A DNA stretch of 62,513 nt from Bacillota bacterium (GCA_012838305.1 DUPN01000041.1:1-62513), one strand, 5' to 3'; positions 21,564 to 31,539 are shown, numbered from the stretch's first letter. Notes: a model not told the origin generated them from the letters alone. Translations and numbers: made by a program.

Positions 21564-22013
21564 GTGCGTGCGGTTGTACAGAGAGTGAAAGAAGCGAATG
21601 TGAAGGTGGAAGGCAGCGTTGTGGGTCGAATTGGTCACGGGCTGCTTATTCTACTTGGTGTGGGCGAAGGAGATACATCCCAGGACGGGCAGTATCTGGC
21701 GGAAAAGATCGCCCATTTGAGGATTTTCCCCGATGATCAGGGAAAAATGAACCGCAGTGTCAAGGAGACTGGCGGGGAGATTTTGGCAGTCTCCCAGTTT
21801 ACCCTCTATGGTGATTGCCGCAAAGGACGCAGGCCCAGCTTCGGCTGTGCCGCACCGCCCGATGTGGCCCATGCCTTATACTTGGACTTCGTCGCCGCCT
21901 TAAGGGGTCAGGGCCTGAATGTGGAGACAGGTGTCTTTCAGGCGCATATGGAGGTTCATTTGGTCAATGATGGTCCTGTTACCTTGGTGATGGCGAGTGG
22001 AGGGGAGTTCTAG
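21564..22013 (+). CDS. dtd: D-aminoacyl-tRNA deacylase
   Basis: Removes D-amino acids mischarged on tRNA. It has 149 residues with the SQFTLYGDC segment and the active-site motif [12 protein letters not shown] 21564 is preceded by AAGGA nine bases upstream. It follows relA as in Bacillus. Confidence 0.95.
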   Translation: MRAVVQRVKEANVKVEGSVVGRIGHGLLILLGVGEGDTSQDGQYLAEKIAHLRIFPDDQGKMNRSVKETGGEILAVSQFTLYGDCRKGRRPSFGCAAPPDVAHALYLDFVAALRGQGLNVETGVFQAHMEVHLVNDGPVTLVMASGGEF

Positions 22014-22014
22014 C

Positions 22015-22644
22015 ATGCAGATCCGGTCGTTTAGTGTCAATGCTTTCCAGGTGAACTGTTATGTGCTTTACCATCAGGGTGAGGCGCTGATCGTTGATCC
22101 GGGAGGCCCTGCAGAGACCGTCTTGGCTTTTTTGGAAGAGAAAAAACTCAAGGTCGTCGCCATTGGGAACACCCATGGACACGCAGATCATATTGCAGGC
22201 AATGCCTGGTTTAGGGATAAGACGGGTGCACCTTTGTTCATTCACGAACTCGATGCTCCCTACCTTGCGGATCCCGCCTTACATTTGGGAGCTCAGGTTG
22301 GTCTGCAGGTGCCTCCCTCCGAGCCCCAGTGTCTGCTCGAAGAGGGCGACCGTATTGAACTGGGAGGAGAGCATCTCCAGGTGCTGCACACGCCAGGTCA
22401 TTCCAGGGGAGGGATATCCCTTTATGGTCAGGGGCTTCTGATCAGCGGCGACACCCTCTTTAGAGAGTCCGTTGGGCGCTGGGATTTTCCAGGATCCGAC
22501 GGAAAGGTATTGCAGGAAAGCTTGCGCCGATTGATCCAGCTTCCTTCAGAAACCGTTGTCTATCCCGGTCACGGCCCGAGCACCACTATCGGACATGAGT
22601 TGGAGAAGAACCCTTTTCTCCACTCTTTAAAGGACGTGGAGTAA
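22015..22644 (+). CDS. MBL-fold metallo-hydrolase (glyoxalase II-like)
   Basis: A 209-residue metallo-beta-lactamase fold protein of the YqgX/hydroxyacylglutathione-hydrolase-like group. The metal site shows THGHADH, then HTPGHSRGG, a GDTLF aspartate and PGHGPSTT. The substrate is unknown. ATG 22015 directly follows the dtd stop with GGAGGGGAG upstream. The following hemZ coding region is in the same frame just past this gene's TAA. Confidence 0.88.
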   Translation: MQIRSFSVNAFQVNCYVLYHQGEALIVDPGGPAETVLAFLEEKKLKVVAIGNTHGHADHIAGNAWFRDKTGAPLFIHELDAPYLADPALHLGAQVGLQVPPSEPQCLLEEGDRIELGGEHLQVLHTPGHSRGGISLYGQGLLISGDTLFRESVGRWDFPGSDGKVLQESLRRLIQLPSETVVYPGHGPSTTIGHELEKNPFLHSLKDVE

Positions 22645-22734
22645 ATCGGTATCCCCTTTTATTTCGGCGACGAGAGCTTTGAGATTCGCGCGCCCGAGGC
22701 GTTTGTTCCTGCGGCCGAGGCAGCCATTAAGTCC

Positions 22735-24105
22735 GTGGTACCCCATGCCCGCTTCGGTCAGGGGAGACTTGTGACCATTGAAGTTGATCGCGGAGAAAGC
22801 CTTACGGTCAGCGTCTCCGTTTCGGGCTGTGAACCTTGGACCATGGTCGACTGGGACGCTCTGGATCAGGAGAGGCGTATTAAGGAACGGATTCGTTTGG
22901 GCTTGCTTAGGATTCTGGCTGCATCCTACGATTTGTCCCCGAGTCCCTGGGGTATTCTCACCGGCGTGCGGCCCACCAAAGTGGTCCATGCGCTGCTGGA
23001 CGCCGGTCTCTCCTGGCAGGATATTCGCCTGGAGTTGATCGAGATCTATGCCCTCAGTCTGGAAAAAGCGGACTTGCTCATGGACGTAGCTCGCAGGCAG
23101 AGGCCCTATTTCCATCCTGCGCCCAACAATCCCGTGAGCGTCTACATCGGGATCCCCTTTTGCCCAACTCGCTGCAGTTACTGTTCCTTCGCAGCTTACC
23201 CCATGCACAGCCACGGTCACCTTTTACAGGGTTTTCTGGCAGCTCTCCGGCTGGAGATCTCTGCTGTAGGCCGTCTCCTGCGGGAGCTGGGTCTGGAGGT
23301 GGAGACGATCTATCTAGGAGGAGGCACTCCCACAACAGTAACGGGATCCGACCTAACCCAGCTGCTCAACCAAATTGGCACAGAGCTTCACACCGCTCGG
23401 ACCCGGGAGTACACGGTGGAGGCCGGTAGGCCGGAGACGCTCTCCTTAGAGACTCTATCTGTGATCAGGGAGGCCGGAGTAGGGCGGATTAGCATCAACC
23501 CTCAGACGATGCATGGCAGTACTTTGTCGGCCATAGGACGGCAGCATACAGTGGAGGATGTGTACAGGGCTTTTGATCTGGCTAGGGAGGTTGGGATTCC
23601 CATGATCAACATGGATATCATCCTCGGTTTGCCCGGCGAAAAGCTGCCTCAGGTGGAGTATACCCTCCAGGAGATTTCTTCCCTCGGACCGGACAACCTC
23701 ACAGTTCACAGTCTGGCCATGAAAAGGGCGTCTCGACTGAAGAAAGCACTGGATGTCGTGGAAATGGGCCACGAGCAGGGTGCGGCCATGGTCAATCTGG
23801 CCGGAGAGTATGCTGCTCTGCTGGGCATGGTTCCATACTATCTTTACCGTCAACGCCATATCCTAGGCGGTTTAGAAAACATTGGCTATGCTACGCCCAA
23901 GACCGCCTCCATCTATAATATCCAAATGATGGAGGAGAGACAGACCATCATCGGCCTCGGCGGAGGGGGCATGACCAAGCTTGTGTCATCTGATGGGAGT
24001 TTAGTGCGGGAGAGCAACCCAAAATGCCCCGCCACCTACAGTCAGCAGATGAAGGCTCGACTCCCGCAAAAAATGGAGCGTTTGCGTCAGCATTTGTCGG
24101 GCTGA
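22735..24105 (+). CDS. hemZ: Oxygen-independent coproporphyrinogen dehydrogenase HemZ
   Basis: A radical-SAM enzyme of the HemZ family, linked to anaerobic heme synthesis. The cluster motif is CPTRCSYC and the SAM motif GGGTPT; LTGVRPTKVVHALL and YYLYRQ are family marks. GTG 22735 is the first ordinary start (456 residues). However, in-frame coding-like sequence runs from 22645 (IPFYFGDESFEIRAPEAF) without a stop, so the true N-terminus is probably about 30 residues longer and uses an unusual start, or a base is wrong. No terminator is visible after it. Confidence 0.87.
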   Translation: MVPHARFGQGRLVTIEVDRGESLTVSVSVSGCEPWTMVDWDALDQERRIKERIRLGLLRILAASYDLSPSPWGILTGVRPTKVVHALLDAGLSWQDIRLELIEIYALSLEKADLLMDVARRQRPYFHPAPNNPVSVYIGIPFCPTRCSYCSFAAYPMHSHGHLLQGFLAALRLEISAVGRLLRELGLEVETIYLGGGTPTTVTGSDLTQLLNQIGTELHTARTREYTVEAGRPETLSLETLSVIREAGVGRISINPQTMHGSTLSAIGRQHTVEDVYRAFDLAREVGIPMINMDIILGLPGEKLPQVEYTLQEISSLGPDNLTVHSLAMKRASRLKKALDVVEMGHEQGAAMVNLAGEYAALLGMVPYYLYRQRHILGGLENIGYATPKTASIYNIQMMEERQTIIGLGGGGMTKLVSSDGSLVRESNPKCPATYSQQMKARLPQKMERLRQHLSG

Positions 24106-24155
24106 AAACCTCTTTGGGCTGGGATCTATTTGCTGGACAAGCAGAACTTGCCGGT

Positions 24156-24184
24156 TTGACAGAAAGGCCTGTTTCAAGTACAAT
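24156..24184 (+). promoter_or_regulatory. Strong SigA-type promoter for the PpiC-TPR gene
   Basis: Consensus TTGACA at 24156-24161, a 17-bp spacer, and TACAAT at 24179-24184. It is one of the best promoters in the window and drives the gene starting at 24226. Confidence 0.88.
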
Positions 24185-24225
24185 TAGCATGTTGGTCGTT
24201 CTACAATGGAAAGGGTTGGTATACG

Positions 24226-25719
24226 ATGTTTCACAAAATGCGTGACAAAATGAAGCTCGTGGTCCTAATCGTCATCATCGCCATGGCCGGGGGCGGTCTT
24301 TGGGCGGCACTAAGCTATCTGTTCACAGGCCGGAACGCCACCTACTCGACGGAAGCCGCGGCGGTCGTAGCCACCGTGAATGGCCAGGCCATCCATGTCT
24401 ATGATCTTAATCAGGTCTTTATCAATCAACTACAGCAAATCGAGTCCCAACAAGGAAGACTTTCTGGCCGGGCCTATGAAGCCGTGCGCTATCAAGCCCT
24501 GGACACCCTCATTGGGAGCCTCGTTCTTCATCAGGAGATTAACGAAAGAGACTTGAGTGCTTCCAAGGCAGAAATCGATGCAGAGCTGCAAAAGATTATT
24601 GCCATGTTTCCCAGTGAGGAAGAGTATAAGACGCAGCTGACCAACTCGGGTCTAACAGAAGATATTCTCCGTGCCCAGCTGGCTGAGGAGATTAAGTTCA
24701 ATAAGCTGACGATGGAAGTCATTGGCGACATTCCCGTGAGTGAAGAGGAAATCAAGGACGCCTATGAGCAGGTACGAACAAGCCATGTCTTGATCCGTCC
24801 CGATGGGGACACAGATGAGGCCTGGGCCGAAGCTGAACGGCAAGCCTGGGACGTCTATAGTCAGATCAACACAGAGAACTTCGCCGAGTTAGCCGAAACC
24901 TATTCAGGGGACAGCAGCAGTCTAGAAGGGGGAGACATTGGCTTTATCGTCCGGGGACAGACTGTGCCGGAGTATGAAACGACGGCCTTTAGCCTCGACG
25001 TGGGGGTAATCAGCGAGCCGGTGCGATCCACCTATGGATACCACATTATCACTGCTACCGACTGGAAACGGGCCGAGGGTGAGGAGTTTGAAGCAGCCCG
25101 CAACGATCTGGAGGCGGACATTCGCAACAAAAAAGGACAGGGCGATCTTGTGGCTTGGTTTGACGAGCTGCGCGGGGCCGCCGATGTTGTAGTCATGGAT
25201 TATCAGCTCAATGCCTTTAAGCACATGCAGGAGGAAGAATATGATCAGGCCGTCCATTACTACAAGCTAGCCCTTGAACTTCAGCCCAATGACGGTTATC
25301 TCTATGCCTCCCTGGGTGATGCCCATTACGAACTGGGGGACGTGGACGAGGCTATTGCCCAGTATATCCAGGCCACAGAGATCTACAGCGATGTTAGCCT
25401 GTTTATTGGCCTCGGTGATCTCTATCGGGAGACCGAACGTTTTGACGAAGCGGAGGAGGTTTACCTCAAAGCATCGGAGCTGGCGCCCCATGATATTTGG
25501 ACCCAACTCGCTCTATATCAGTATTTGACCGATATGGAACGTTCCGAAGCGGCCCTGGTAGTGGAAGAACGGATCGCAGCGTTCCAGGAGATGCAGATGG
25601 AGCTGCTCCGGGAGCAGCAGGAGGCGCAGGAGGGCGAAGGGCAAATTGAGCCTGGAGAAACTGAACCAGACGTAGAGGAGATTGAACCAGAGGTCGAACC
25701 AGCAGACCTGGAAGGTTAG
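24226..25719 (+). CDS. SurA/PrsA-like peptidyl-prolyl isomerase with C-terminal TPR repeats
   Basis: A 497-residue extracytoplasmic foldase candidate. Order: N-terminal membrane anchor (residues 5-28) with no lipobox cysteine, a SurA-N type helical domain (about 45-165), a parvulin domain (about 178-283; SHVLIR, GGDIGFIVRG, YGYHII), about three TPR units (about 312-440), and a Glu/Pro-rich acidic tail. The TPR extension is not usual for PrsA. It has its own strong promoter and terminator, so it is monocistronic. Clients are unknown. Confidence 0.88.
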   Translation: MFHKMRDKMKLVVLIVIIAMAGGGLWAALSYLFTGRNATYSTEAAAVVATVNGQAIHVYDLNQVFINQLQQIESQQGRLSGRAYEAVRYQALDTLIGSLVLHQEINERDLSASKAEIDAELQKIIAMFPSEEEYKTQLTNSGLTEDILRAQLAEEIKFNKLTMEVIGDIPVSEEEIKDAYEQVRTSHVLIRPDGDTDEAWAEAERQAWDVYSQINTENFAELAETYSGDSSSLEGGDIGFIVRGQTVPEYETTAFSLDVGVISEPVRSTYGYHIITATDWKRAEGEEFEAARNDLEADIRNKKGQGDLVAWFDELRGAADVVVMDYQLNAFKHMQEEEYDQAVHYYKLALELQPNDGYLYASLGDAHYELGDVDEAIAQYIQATEIYSDVSLFIGLGDLYRETERFDEAEEVYLKASELAPHDIWTQLALYQYLTDMERSEAALVVEERIAAFQEMQMELLREQQEAQEGEGQIEPGETEPDVEEIEPEVEPADLEG

Positions 25720-25727
25720 AGGTTTAG

Positions 25728-25757
25728 GCGAGTGGTGGCCATCATCACTCGCTTTTT
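25728..25757 (+). terminator. Terminator after the PpiC-TPR gene
   Basis: GCGAGTGGTG pairs with the CATCACTCGC arm (one mismatch region at the loop), followed by five T residues. Confidence 0.88.
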
Positions 25758-25775
25758 GACATTTGAGGGGGGAGC

Positions 25776-27053
25776 ATGATGGCGTTAACGTCAAGACCAA
25801 GGGGTACCAATGATATTATCCCTGGAGAAATCGAATTTTGGCTGGATCTCGAAGAGAAGATCAGGACCGTCTGCCGTGCGTACGGCTATAAGGAGATCCG
25901 CACGCCCATTTTTGAGCATACAGAGCTCTTTCAGCGCGGTATAGGAGACGCTACCGATATTGTGGAGAAAGAAATGTACACATTCCTTGATCGCGGCGAG
26001 CGGAGCATCACGCTTCGTCCGGAAGGTACCGCACCCCTAGTACGGGCCTACATAGAAAACAATCTGGGCAGCGGTACTCTCCCTGTCAAGCTCTTTTACT
26101 ACGGACCTATGTTTCGTTATGAACGGCCCCAAGCAGGTCGCTATCGCCAGTTCGTCCAGTTTGGCTGCGAGGCGTTGGGATCCTCTGATCCCCTCTTGGA
26201 CGTGGAAGCTATCGCCCTGCCCTTGGAGATTTATCGCGCTTGCGGGCTGAGCGGCTTTCAAGTGCAGTTAAACAGCATCGGCTGTCCCGAATGCCGAGGG
26301 GCCTATCGAGAAAAGCTTGTGGAGTACTTCACTCCCCATACCGATCAGCTCTGCAAAAGCTGCCAGAGTCGTCTCCAGCGTAACCCCATGCGTCTCTTGG
26401 ATTGTAAGGCAGAGGGGTGTCAACGAATCATAGAAGGCGCGCCCGTGATCACCCAATACCTCTGTGCTGACTGTCAAGACCACTTTTCGGGAGTACGGAC
26501 CTACTTGGATGAACTTCTGATACCCTATGAACTGAACCCTCGTTTGGTTCGGGGTTTTGACTATTACACCCGCACAGTGTTTGAGGTTGTCAGCTCCGAG
26601 CTGGGCTCGCAAAATGCCATCGGGGCCGGTGGACGTTACGATGGGCTTGTGGAGGAAGTAGGAGGCAAGCCGACCCCGGCCGTGGGATATGCAGTTGGCG
26701 TTGACCGGCTGCTGTTGGCGCTGAAGGGGCAGAACAAGCTGGAAGTGAACCTAGAGGGTCCCAGTGCCTATCTGGTACACTTTGGCGGTGCAACCAAAAT
26801 CAAGGCAGCCCAAACTGCCCATTTCCTGCGTAGTCAGGGGCTGTGGGTCGAACTGGATCATATGGACCGGAGTGTTAAGGCCCAGATGAAGGCGGCCAAT
26901 CGGCTAAAGAGCTGCTGCGTAATCGTCTTTGGACAGGATGAACTGGCTAAGAATCAAGTTGTGGTACGGAATATGCAAGATGGGCGAGAACAAGAGGTCG
27001 TCTTGGATGATCTAGGACAACTAAGCAAGATCGTAGGAGCGTGTGGGAAATGA
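25776..27053 (+). CDS. hisS: Histidyl-tRNA synthetase
   Basis: Class II synthetase, 425 residues. Motif 1 lies in the N-terminal part, motif 2 is [20 protein letters not shown], the histidine-site [14 protein letters not shown] is present, and motif 3 GVDRLLLAL follows. A C-terminal anticodon-binding domain completes it. The start is one of two adjacent ATGs (25776 or 25779) after GAGGGGGG. No T-box leader fits in the 18 bp between the upstream terminator and the start. It overlaps aspS by ATGA. Confidence 0.96.
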   Translation: MMALTSRPRGTNDIIPGEIEFWLDLEEKIRTVCRAYGYKEIRTPIFEHTELFQRGIGDATDIVEKEMYTFLDRGERSITLRPEGTAPLVRAYIENNLGSGTLPVKLFYYGPMFRYERPQAGRYRQFVQFGCEALGSSDPLLDVEAIALPLEIYRACGLSGFQVQLNSIGCPECRGAYREKLVEYFTPHTDQLCKSCQSRLQRNPMRLLDCKAEGCQRIIEGAPVITQYLCADCQDHFSGVRTYLDELLIPYELNPRLVRGFDYYTRTVFEVVSSELGSQNAIGAGGRYDGLVEEVGGKPTPAVGYAVGVDRLLLALKGQNKLEVNLEGPSAYLVHFGGATKIKAAQTAHFLRSQGLWVELDHMDRSVKAQMKAANRLKSCCVIVFGQDELAKNQVVVRNMQDGREQEVVLDDLGQLSKIVGACGK

Positions 27054-28819
27054 CAGAATGGAAACGGACGCATCGGTGTGGACACTTAAGGAAAGAAGAC
27101 GCGGGACAGACAGTGGTCCTTAATGGCTGGGTCAATCGCAGGCGCGATCTAGGCCAGGTGATCTTCGTGGACCTTAGGGACAGGTGGGGGCAGGTACAAA
27201 TTGTACTGGACCCTGATATCTTAGGTAGGGAGCAGTTTGCCGCCGCAGAGCGTTTGCGGAGTGAATTTGTGATCGCAGTTCAAGGTACGGTCAGGGAGCG
27301 GCCAGAGGGACAGGCGAATCCGAATATGAGAACTGGCCAGATTGAGCTTCATGTTTCCAGGCTAGTGATCCTGGCGGAGGCGAAGACACCTCCCTTCCAG
27401 ATTCATCAAGCGTCGGATGTGGACGAGAGTTTGCGCATGAAATATCGTTATCTGCACTTGCGCAGCCAACAGCTTCAGGATGCCATAGCGATGCGCCACC
27501 GCACAGCGGCCGCCGTCCGTTCCTTTTTAGACAGCCAAGAGTTTTTGGAGATTGAGACCCCGCTTCTGATTCGCTCCACTCCTGAGGGGGCCAGAGACTA
27601 CATTGTGCCCAGCAGGGTCCATCCCGGCGAATTCTATGCCTTACCCCAATCACCCCAGCTGTTCAAGCAGCTCTTGATGATTAGCGGCTTCGAACGCTAT
27701 TACCAGATGGCCCGCTGTTTTCGAGACGAGGATCTCCGGGCCGATCGGCAGCCGGAGTTCACCCAAATTGACGTCGAAATGTCCTTTGTAGATCGGGACG
27801 ACGTGATGGATATGATGGAAGCCATGATTCTTCACGTGCTGCGGGAGGTAAAGGGGATTGAAGTTCCATCCCCCATTGAAAAGCTCACCTATGACGAGGC
27901 CATTGACCGCTTTGGATCCGATAAGCCCGATACCCGCTTTGGTATGGAAATCTGCGATCTAACGGCATATGTTGGCGCCAGCGAGTTTCGAGTCTTTGCC
28001 GATACTGCAGCCCAGGGAGGCGTAATCCGGGGGATCAATGTGGAAGGCGGCGCTTCCTTCACCAGAAGACAGATCGACCAGCTCAGCGAAGGGGCTGTGG
28101 CCATGGGTGCCAAGGGACTGATGTGGTTGGCTATCCAGGAGGACCAGGTTCGCTCACCCATTGCCAAGTTCTTGAAGACAGCAGAACTGGAGGCTATTCA
28201 AGACGCTTTGGGTGGTAAGGCAGGAGACTTGCTGCTCTTGGCGGCAGGTCAGCGTGAACTGGTTAGTGATGTTCTAGGCCGCCTCCGTCTTTCTTTAGGC
28301 AAGGAACTGGGGCTGATTGACGAGAGTCTCTTTAATCTACTCTGGGTAATCGACTGGCCGCTCTTGGTGTATGATGATGAACAGGGACGCTATATGGCTG
28401 CCCATCACCCGTTTACGGCGCCTATGGATGAGGATCTCCATTTGCTGGAGACAGAGCCCGGAAAGGTGCGGGCTAAAGCCTATGACTTAGTGCTCAACGG
28501 AGTAGAACTCGGGGGCGGAAGCATTCGCATCACCAATCGTCCTTTGCAGGAGAGAATGTTTGCTGCCTTGGGGTTCACCATGGAGGAGGCCCAGGCCCAG
28601 TTCGGCTACTTTCTGGAAGCGTTTGAATACGGGGCACCGCCCCATGGAGGAATCGCCTTTGGGCTGGATCGACTGGTGATGCTGCTGGCCAAGGCGCCGT
28701 CCATTCGTGATGTGATCGCCTTTCCAAAAACGATTAGCGCTTCGGATCTCATGATCGAAGCGCCATCTGCGGTGAGCGACAAGCAGCTGAATGAACTGAA
28801 GATTAGCTTGCAGAGCTAA
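27050..28819 (+). CDS. aspS: Aspartyl-tRNA synthetase
   Basis: Class IIb synthetase of the bacterial type, 589 residues: N-terminal OB anticodon domain ([13 protein letters not shown]), catalytic domain with motif 2 ([20 protein letters not shown]), the bacterial GAD insertion, and motif 3 ([12 protein letters not shown]). ATG 27050 overlaps the hisS stop by four bases, so the two are translated together, as in Bacillus. Whether it also charges tRNA-Asn cannot be decided here. Confidence 0.96.
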   Translation: MTEWKRTHRCGHLRKEDAGQTVVLNGWVNRRRDLGQVIFVDLRDRWGQVQIVLDPDILGREQFAAAERLRSEFVIAVQGTVRERPEGQANPNMRTGQIELHVSRLVILAEAKTPPFQIHQASDVDESLRMKYRYLHLRSQQLQDAIAMRHRTAAAVRSFLDSQEFLEIETPLLIRSTPEGARDYIVPSRVHPGEFYALPQSPQLFKQLLMISGFERYYQMARCFRDEDLRADRQPEFTQIDVEMSFVDRDDVMDMMEAMILHVLREVKGIEVPSPIEKLTYDEAIDRFGSDKPDTRFGMEICDLTAYVGASEFRVFADTAAQGGVIRGINVEGGASFTRRQIDQLSEGAVAMGAKGLMWLAIQEDQVRSPIAKFLKTAELEAIQDALGGKAGDLLLLAAGQRELVSDVLGRLRLSLGKELGLIDESLFNLLWVIDWPLLVYDDEQGRYMAAHHPFTAPMDEDLHLLETEPGKVRAKAYDLVLNGVELGGGSIRITNRPLQERMFAALGFTMEEAQAQFGYFLEAFEYGAPPHGGIAFGLDRLVMLLAKAPSIRDVIAFPKTISASDLMIEAPSAVSDKQLNELKISLQS

Positions 28820-29084
28820 GGGTCTTGGCCAGGTCATGGACGATGTTGGAACCCCTGGAGATCACGACGCCTGTTACGAGATAGTCCAGGAGCAGGTAGC
28901 GTACGGGTATCTCCAGGGTGCTCAGTACCCCAATGCCGGTGGCCCAAGCGAGACAGACGCCTACTACCCCTGATAGAAAGGGCAAGTAGCGGGTGTCCAG
29001 GTTGGGAAGGGCGTTCTTAATCACGTTGGTGATCACTTCGACCACAAAAGCGATGGCCAAGACTTTGCCTAAAAGCTGTTCCAT
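28803..29084 (-). CDS. Small membrane protein, holin-like
   Basis: A 93-residue protein starting [18 protein letters not shown], with three hydrophobic segments and a conserved-looking [11 protein letters not shown] tail. That tail resembles small phage-holin-like membrane proteins, but the assignment is inference. The ATG at 29084 has an ideal AAGGAGG on the minus strand. The 3' end overlaps aspS convergently by 17 bp, and the 5' end faces the 6S RNA promoter 79 bp away. Confidence 0.72.
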   Translation of the reverse strand: MEQLLGKVLAIAFVVEVITNVIKNALPNLDTRYLPFLSGVVGVCLAWATGIGVLSTLEIPVRYLLLDYLVTGVVISRGSNIVHDLAKTLSSAS

Positions 29085-29162
29085 GTTCAAGACCTCCTTT
29101 GTCAAAATGTATGTACAACCAATTGACAGTAGAACCGGGAAAAATCGGTACATGCAGGGGAC

Positions 29163-29191
29163 TTGAATCGGACCGCTTGGTGTGATATCAT
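29163..29191 (+). promoter_or_regulatory. Promoter of the 6S RNA gene
   Basis: TTGAAT at 29163-29168, 17-bp spacer, TATCAT at 29186-29191. The expected start is near 29198, just before the RNA's closing stem. Confidence 0.82.
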
Positions 29192-29197
29192 CGACTT

Positions 29198-29414
29198 AGA
29201 AGTTGAGCCCCTGCTGTGTTCGCGATCAATCTGGCCTTGTTATGAGCCAACACCATAACACTGGGAACCTTAACTCGTATTAACTAGAGCGTGCCCCCTT
29301 GGAGGGGAGGTTCGAATTAATATGGTGGGTACCCACCTGCAAATGCAGGTTCATTCGGGTCAGCACTAGCGGTACGGTGGGGGTATTCATATCACCCCGC
29401 GAGGGGTATTTTTT
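29198..29414 (+). ncRNA. ssrS: 6S RNA (SsrS/BsrA-type)
   Basis: A noncoding stretch of about 215 nt between aspS and tcdA, the same place as bsrA in Bacillus subtilis. It has a promoter, no reading frame and its own terminator. The segment CATAACACTGGGAACC near 29250 matches Gram-positive 6S RNA as I remember it. 5' AGCCCC and 3' GGTGGGGG-type arms can close the long hairpin. 6S RNA mimics an open promoter and binds SigA-RNA polymerase. Exact ends are estimates. Confidence 0.85.
29394..29414 (+). terminator. Terminator of 6S RNA
   Basis: ACCCC and GGGGT pair around a short GCGA loop, followed by ATTTTTT to 29414. It lies 15 bp upstream of tcdA. Confidence 0.82.
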
Positions 29415-29428
29415 GTTGGAGGAAGACG

Positions 29429-30136
29429 ATGGATCATCGCTTTGACCGCACAAAACTGGTTCTAGGAGCAGAGTGCCTCACACGGCTGGCAAGCACAAAG
29501 GTGGCCGTTGTGGGTGTGGGCGGAGTGGGAGGATATGTGGTTGAAGCACTGGTCCGCTCCGGCATTGGCGGGCTGGTGCTCGTGGATTATGATCGGGTCA
29601 GCATCACCAATTTGAACCGCCAGATTATCGCCCTCACATCCACCATAGGGCAGGCCAAGGTGGATGTAATGGCCCAGAGGGTTCGGGAGATCAATCCCGA
29701 CTGCAAGGTGACCGTACATAGAGTGCGTTATGAGAAAAGACTGCACCGGGAGCTAATCCCCGCAGACGTTGATTTTGTGGCCGACGCCATTGATAGTGTG
29801 GGGGCGAAAGTCGATCTGATCGAATGTTCCCTGCAAAGCGATGCTGCATTGATATCGTCCTTAGGGGCCGGCAACAAGGTGGATCCCGCTGCACTTGTGA
29901 TCACGGATATTTCGAAAACCCACACTTGTCCCTTGGCCCGTGCGGTACGGGGAGCCCTTCGTAAGCGTGGAATCCATAAGGGAGTTCCTGTGGTGTTTTC
30001 TAACGAATCGCCTAAGGGCCAACGCCTGGGCCCGATCCCCGGAAGCACATCGTTTGTTCCCCCAGCTGCCGGTCTTTTGATGGCCAGCTGGATTGTACGG
30101 CAAGTGTGTGAGGAGGTTGCAGATGGATCTCTTTGA
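29429..30136 (+). CDS. tcdA: tRNA threonylcarbamoyladenosine dehydratase
   Basis: A ThiF/MoeB/E1-like enzyme that cyclises t6A37 to ct6A in tRNA. The 235-residue protein has the ATP-binding GVGGVGGYVVEALVRSGIG loop and DYDRVSITNLNRQ. ATG 29429 follows GGAGGAAG. It is the counterpart of B. subtilis yrvM, downstream of 6S RNA as there. The 3' end overlaps rarA by 14 nt. Confidence 0.9.
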   Translation: MDHRFDRTKLVLGAECLTRLASTKVAVVGVGGVGGYVVEALVRSGIGGLVLVDYDRVSITNLNRQIIALTSTIGQAKVDVMAQRVREINPDCKVTVHRVRYEKRLHRELIPADVDFVADAIDSVGAKVDLIECSLQSDAALISSLGAGNKVDPAALVITDISKTHTCPLARAVRGALRKRGIHKGVPVVFSNESPKGQRLGPIPGSTSFVPPAAGLLMASWIVRQVCEEVADGSL

Positions 30137-31460
30137 CCAAAGCCCGTTACGACAGGAAAATGCACCTTTAGCGGTGCGCATGCGCCCCGAGTCTCTAGAG
30201 GAGTATGTGGGTCAAGAGCATATTCTCGGTGCAGGAAAGCTTCTGCGCAGAGCTATCTCCGAGGACATCTTGCGATCCATCATTCTCTATGGACCTCCAG
30301 GGGTGGGCAAGACCACCTTGGGTTACGTGATTTCCCAAACCACGAAGGGTGTTTTTCTTAATGTCAGTGCAACGACCACCGGAGTGGCAGAACTGAAGAA
30401 ACTAATGAATGAAGCGCGGGATCGCAGGGCCTTTTATGGTCAAAGAACCATCCTTTTTATGGATGAAATTCAGAGGCTCAACAAGGGACAGCAGGATGTG
30501 CTCCTGCCCGCAGTGGAGCAAGGAGACCTGATCCTAATTGGCGCCACCACCGAGAACCCCTATTTTGAAGTGAATGCCGCTTTACTCAGCCGCTCCCAAA
30601 TTTACCAGCTCAAGCCGTTGGAATTGGGCGATCTGCTTCTCGTAGGCAAAAAAGCTCTGCGCAGTCCCAAAGGGCTGGGGGCGATCAACTGTACGGTAAC
30701 AGAGGAAGCATTGTCGCATCTAGCTCGCATTGCCAACGGAGACGCCCGTGTTCTTCTAAACACCCTTGAGTTTGCCGTACTCACAACCTTGCCCAATGAA
30801 GACGGGGTTAGAGTGGTGGATCTTTCCGTAGCCGAAGAGGCGGCCCAAGCCCAGAGGGTGCGTTATGACAAGAGTGGGGACAACCATTATGATGTGATCT
30901 CCGCCTTCATCAAATCTCTGCGGGGAAGCGACCCCGATGCAGCCCTCTACTGGTATGCCCGCATGGTCTATGCCAGTGAGGACCCTCGCTTTATTGTGCG
31001 CCGCCTCCTGGTTCACGCCGCTGAGGATGTGGGCATGGCTGATCCCAATGCCCTGCTCATGGCTCAGGCGGCCGCATTTGCCCTGGAGTGGCTGGGGATG
31101 CCCGAAGCTCGTATTCCCATTGCCCAAGCCATCATTTATATCGCCACGGCTCCTAAGAGCAATTCCGTGGTCACCGCGGTTGATCAGGCCTTGGCTTTTG
31201 TAGAGAAAGCGGGAGCAGATCCCGTGCCCATTCACTTGCGGGATACCCATTATGCAGGGGCGCAGAAGCTTGGGCATGGACACGGCTACCGGTACCCCCA
31301 CGACTATCCCTTCCATTATGCGGTTCAGGACTACCTACCGGAGACGATCAGGGAATTTCAGGTATACTCTCCTTCCGATCAGGGGCGGGAGAAACTGATT
31401 CGAGAACGCCTGGAATACTTTGCTAAGCTAAAAAAGGGAGAAAGACAGAACTCCTCTTGA
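30123..31460 (+). CDS. rarA: Replication-associated recombination protein RarA (MgsA)
   Basis: An AAA+ ATPase related to clamp loaders and RuvB that acts at stalled forks. It has 445 residues with Walker A GPPGVGKTTLG, Walker B ILFMDEIQRLNK, and a sensor region with GATTENP. A C-terminal tetramerisation domain follows. ATG 30123 has GAGGAGG about seven bases upstream. The TGA stop lies inside the stem of the terminator. Confidence 0.94.
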   Translation: MDLFDQSPLRQENAPLAVRMRPESLEEYVGQEHILGAGKLLRRAISEDILRSIILYGPPGVGKTTLGYVISQTTKGVFLNVSATTTGVAELKKLMNEARDRRAFYGQRTILFMDEIQRLNKGQQDVLLPAVEQGDLILIGATTENPYFEVNAALLSRSQIYQLKPLELGDLLLVGKKALRSPKGLGAINCTVTEEALSHLARIANGDARVLLNTLEFAVLTTLPNEDGVRVVDLSVAEEAAQAQRVRYDKSGDNHYDVISAFIKSLRGSDPDAALYWYARMVYASEDPRFIVRRLLVHAAEDVGMADPNALLMAQAAAFALEWLGMPEARIPIAQAIIYIATAPKSNSVVTAVDQALAFVEKAGADPVPIHLRDTHYAGAQKLGHGHGYRYPHDYPFHYAVQDYLPETIREFQVYSPSDQGREKLIRERLEYFAKLKKGERQNSS

Positions 31461-31484
31461 ATTCTCAAGAGGAGCCTTTTATTT
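31451..31484 (+). terminator. Terminator overlapping the rarA stop codon
   Basis: CTCCTCTTGA (31451-31460) pairs with TCAAGAGGAG (31465-31474) around ATTC, followed by CCTTTTATTT. Confidence 0.88.
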
Positions 31485-31497
31485 CTGGGGCTGGGCG

Positions 31498-31527
31498 TTG
31501 ACAGTCAAGAAACCCATGTGGTATCAT
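31498..31527 (+). promoter_or_regulatory. Promoter of the iscR-iscS-iscU operon
   Basis: TTGACA at 31498-31503, 18-bp spacer, TATCAT at 31522-31527. The expected start is near 31534. Confidence 0.78.
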
Positions 31528-31539
31528 AAACTTGTTCAA

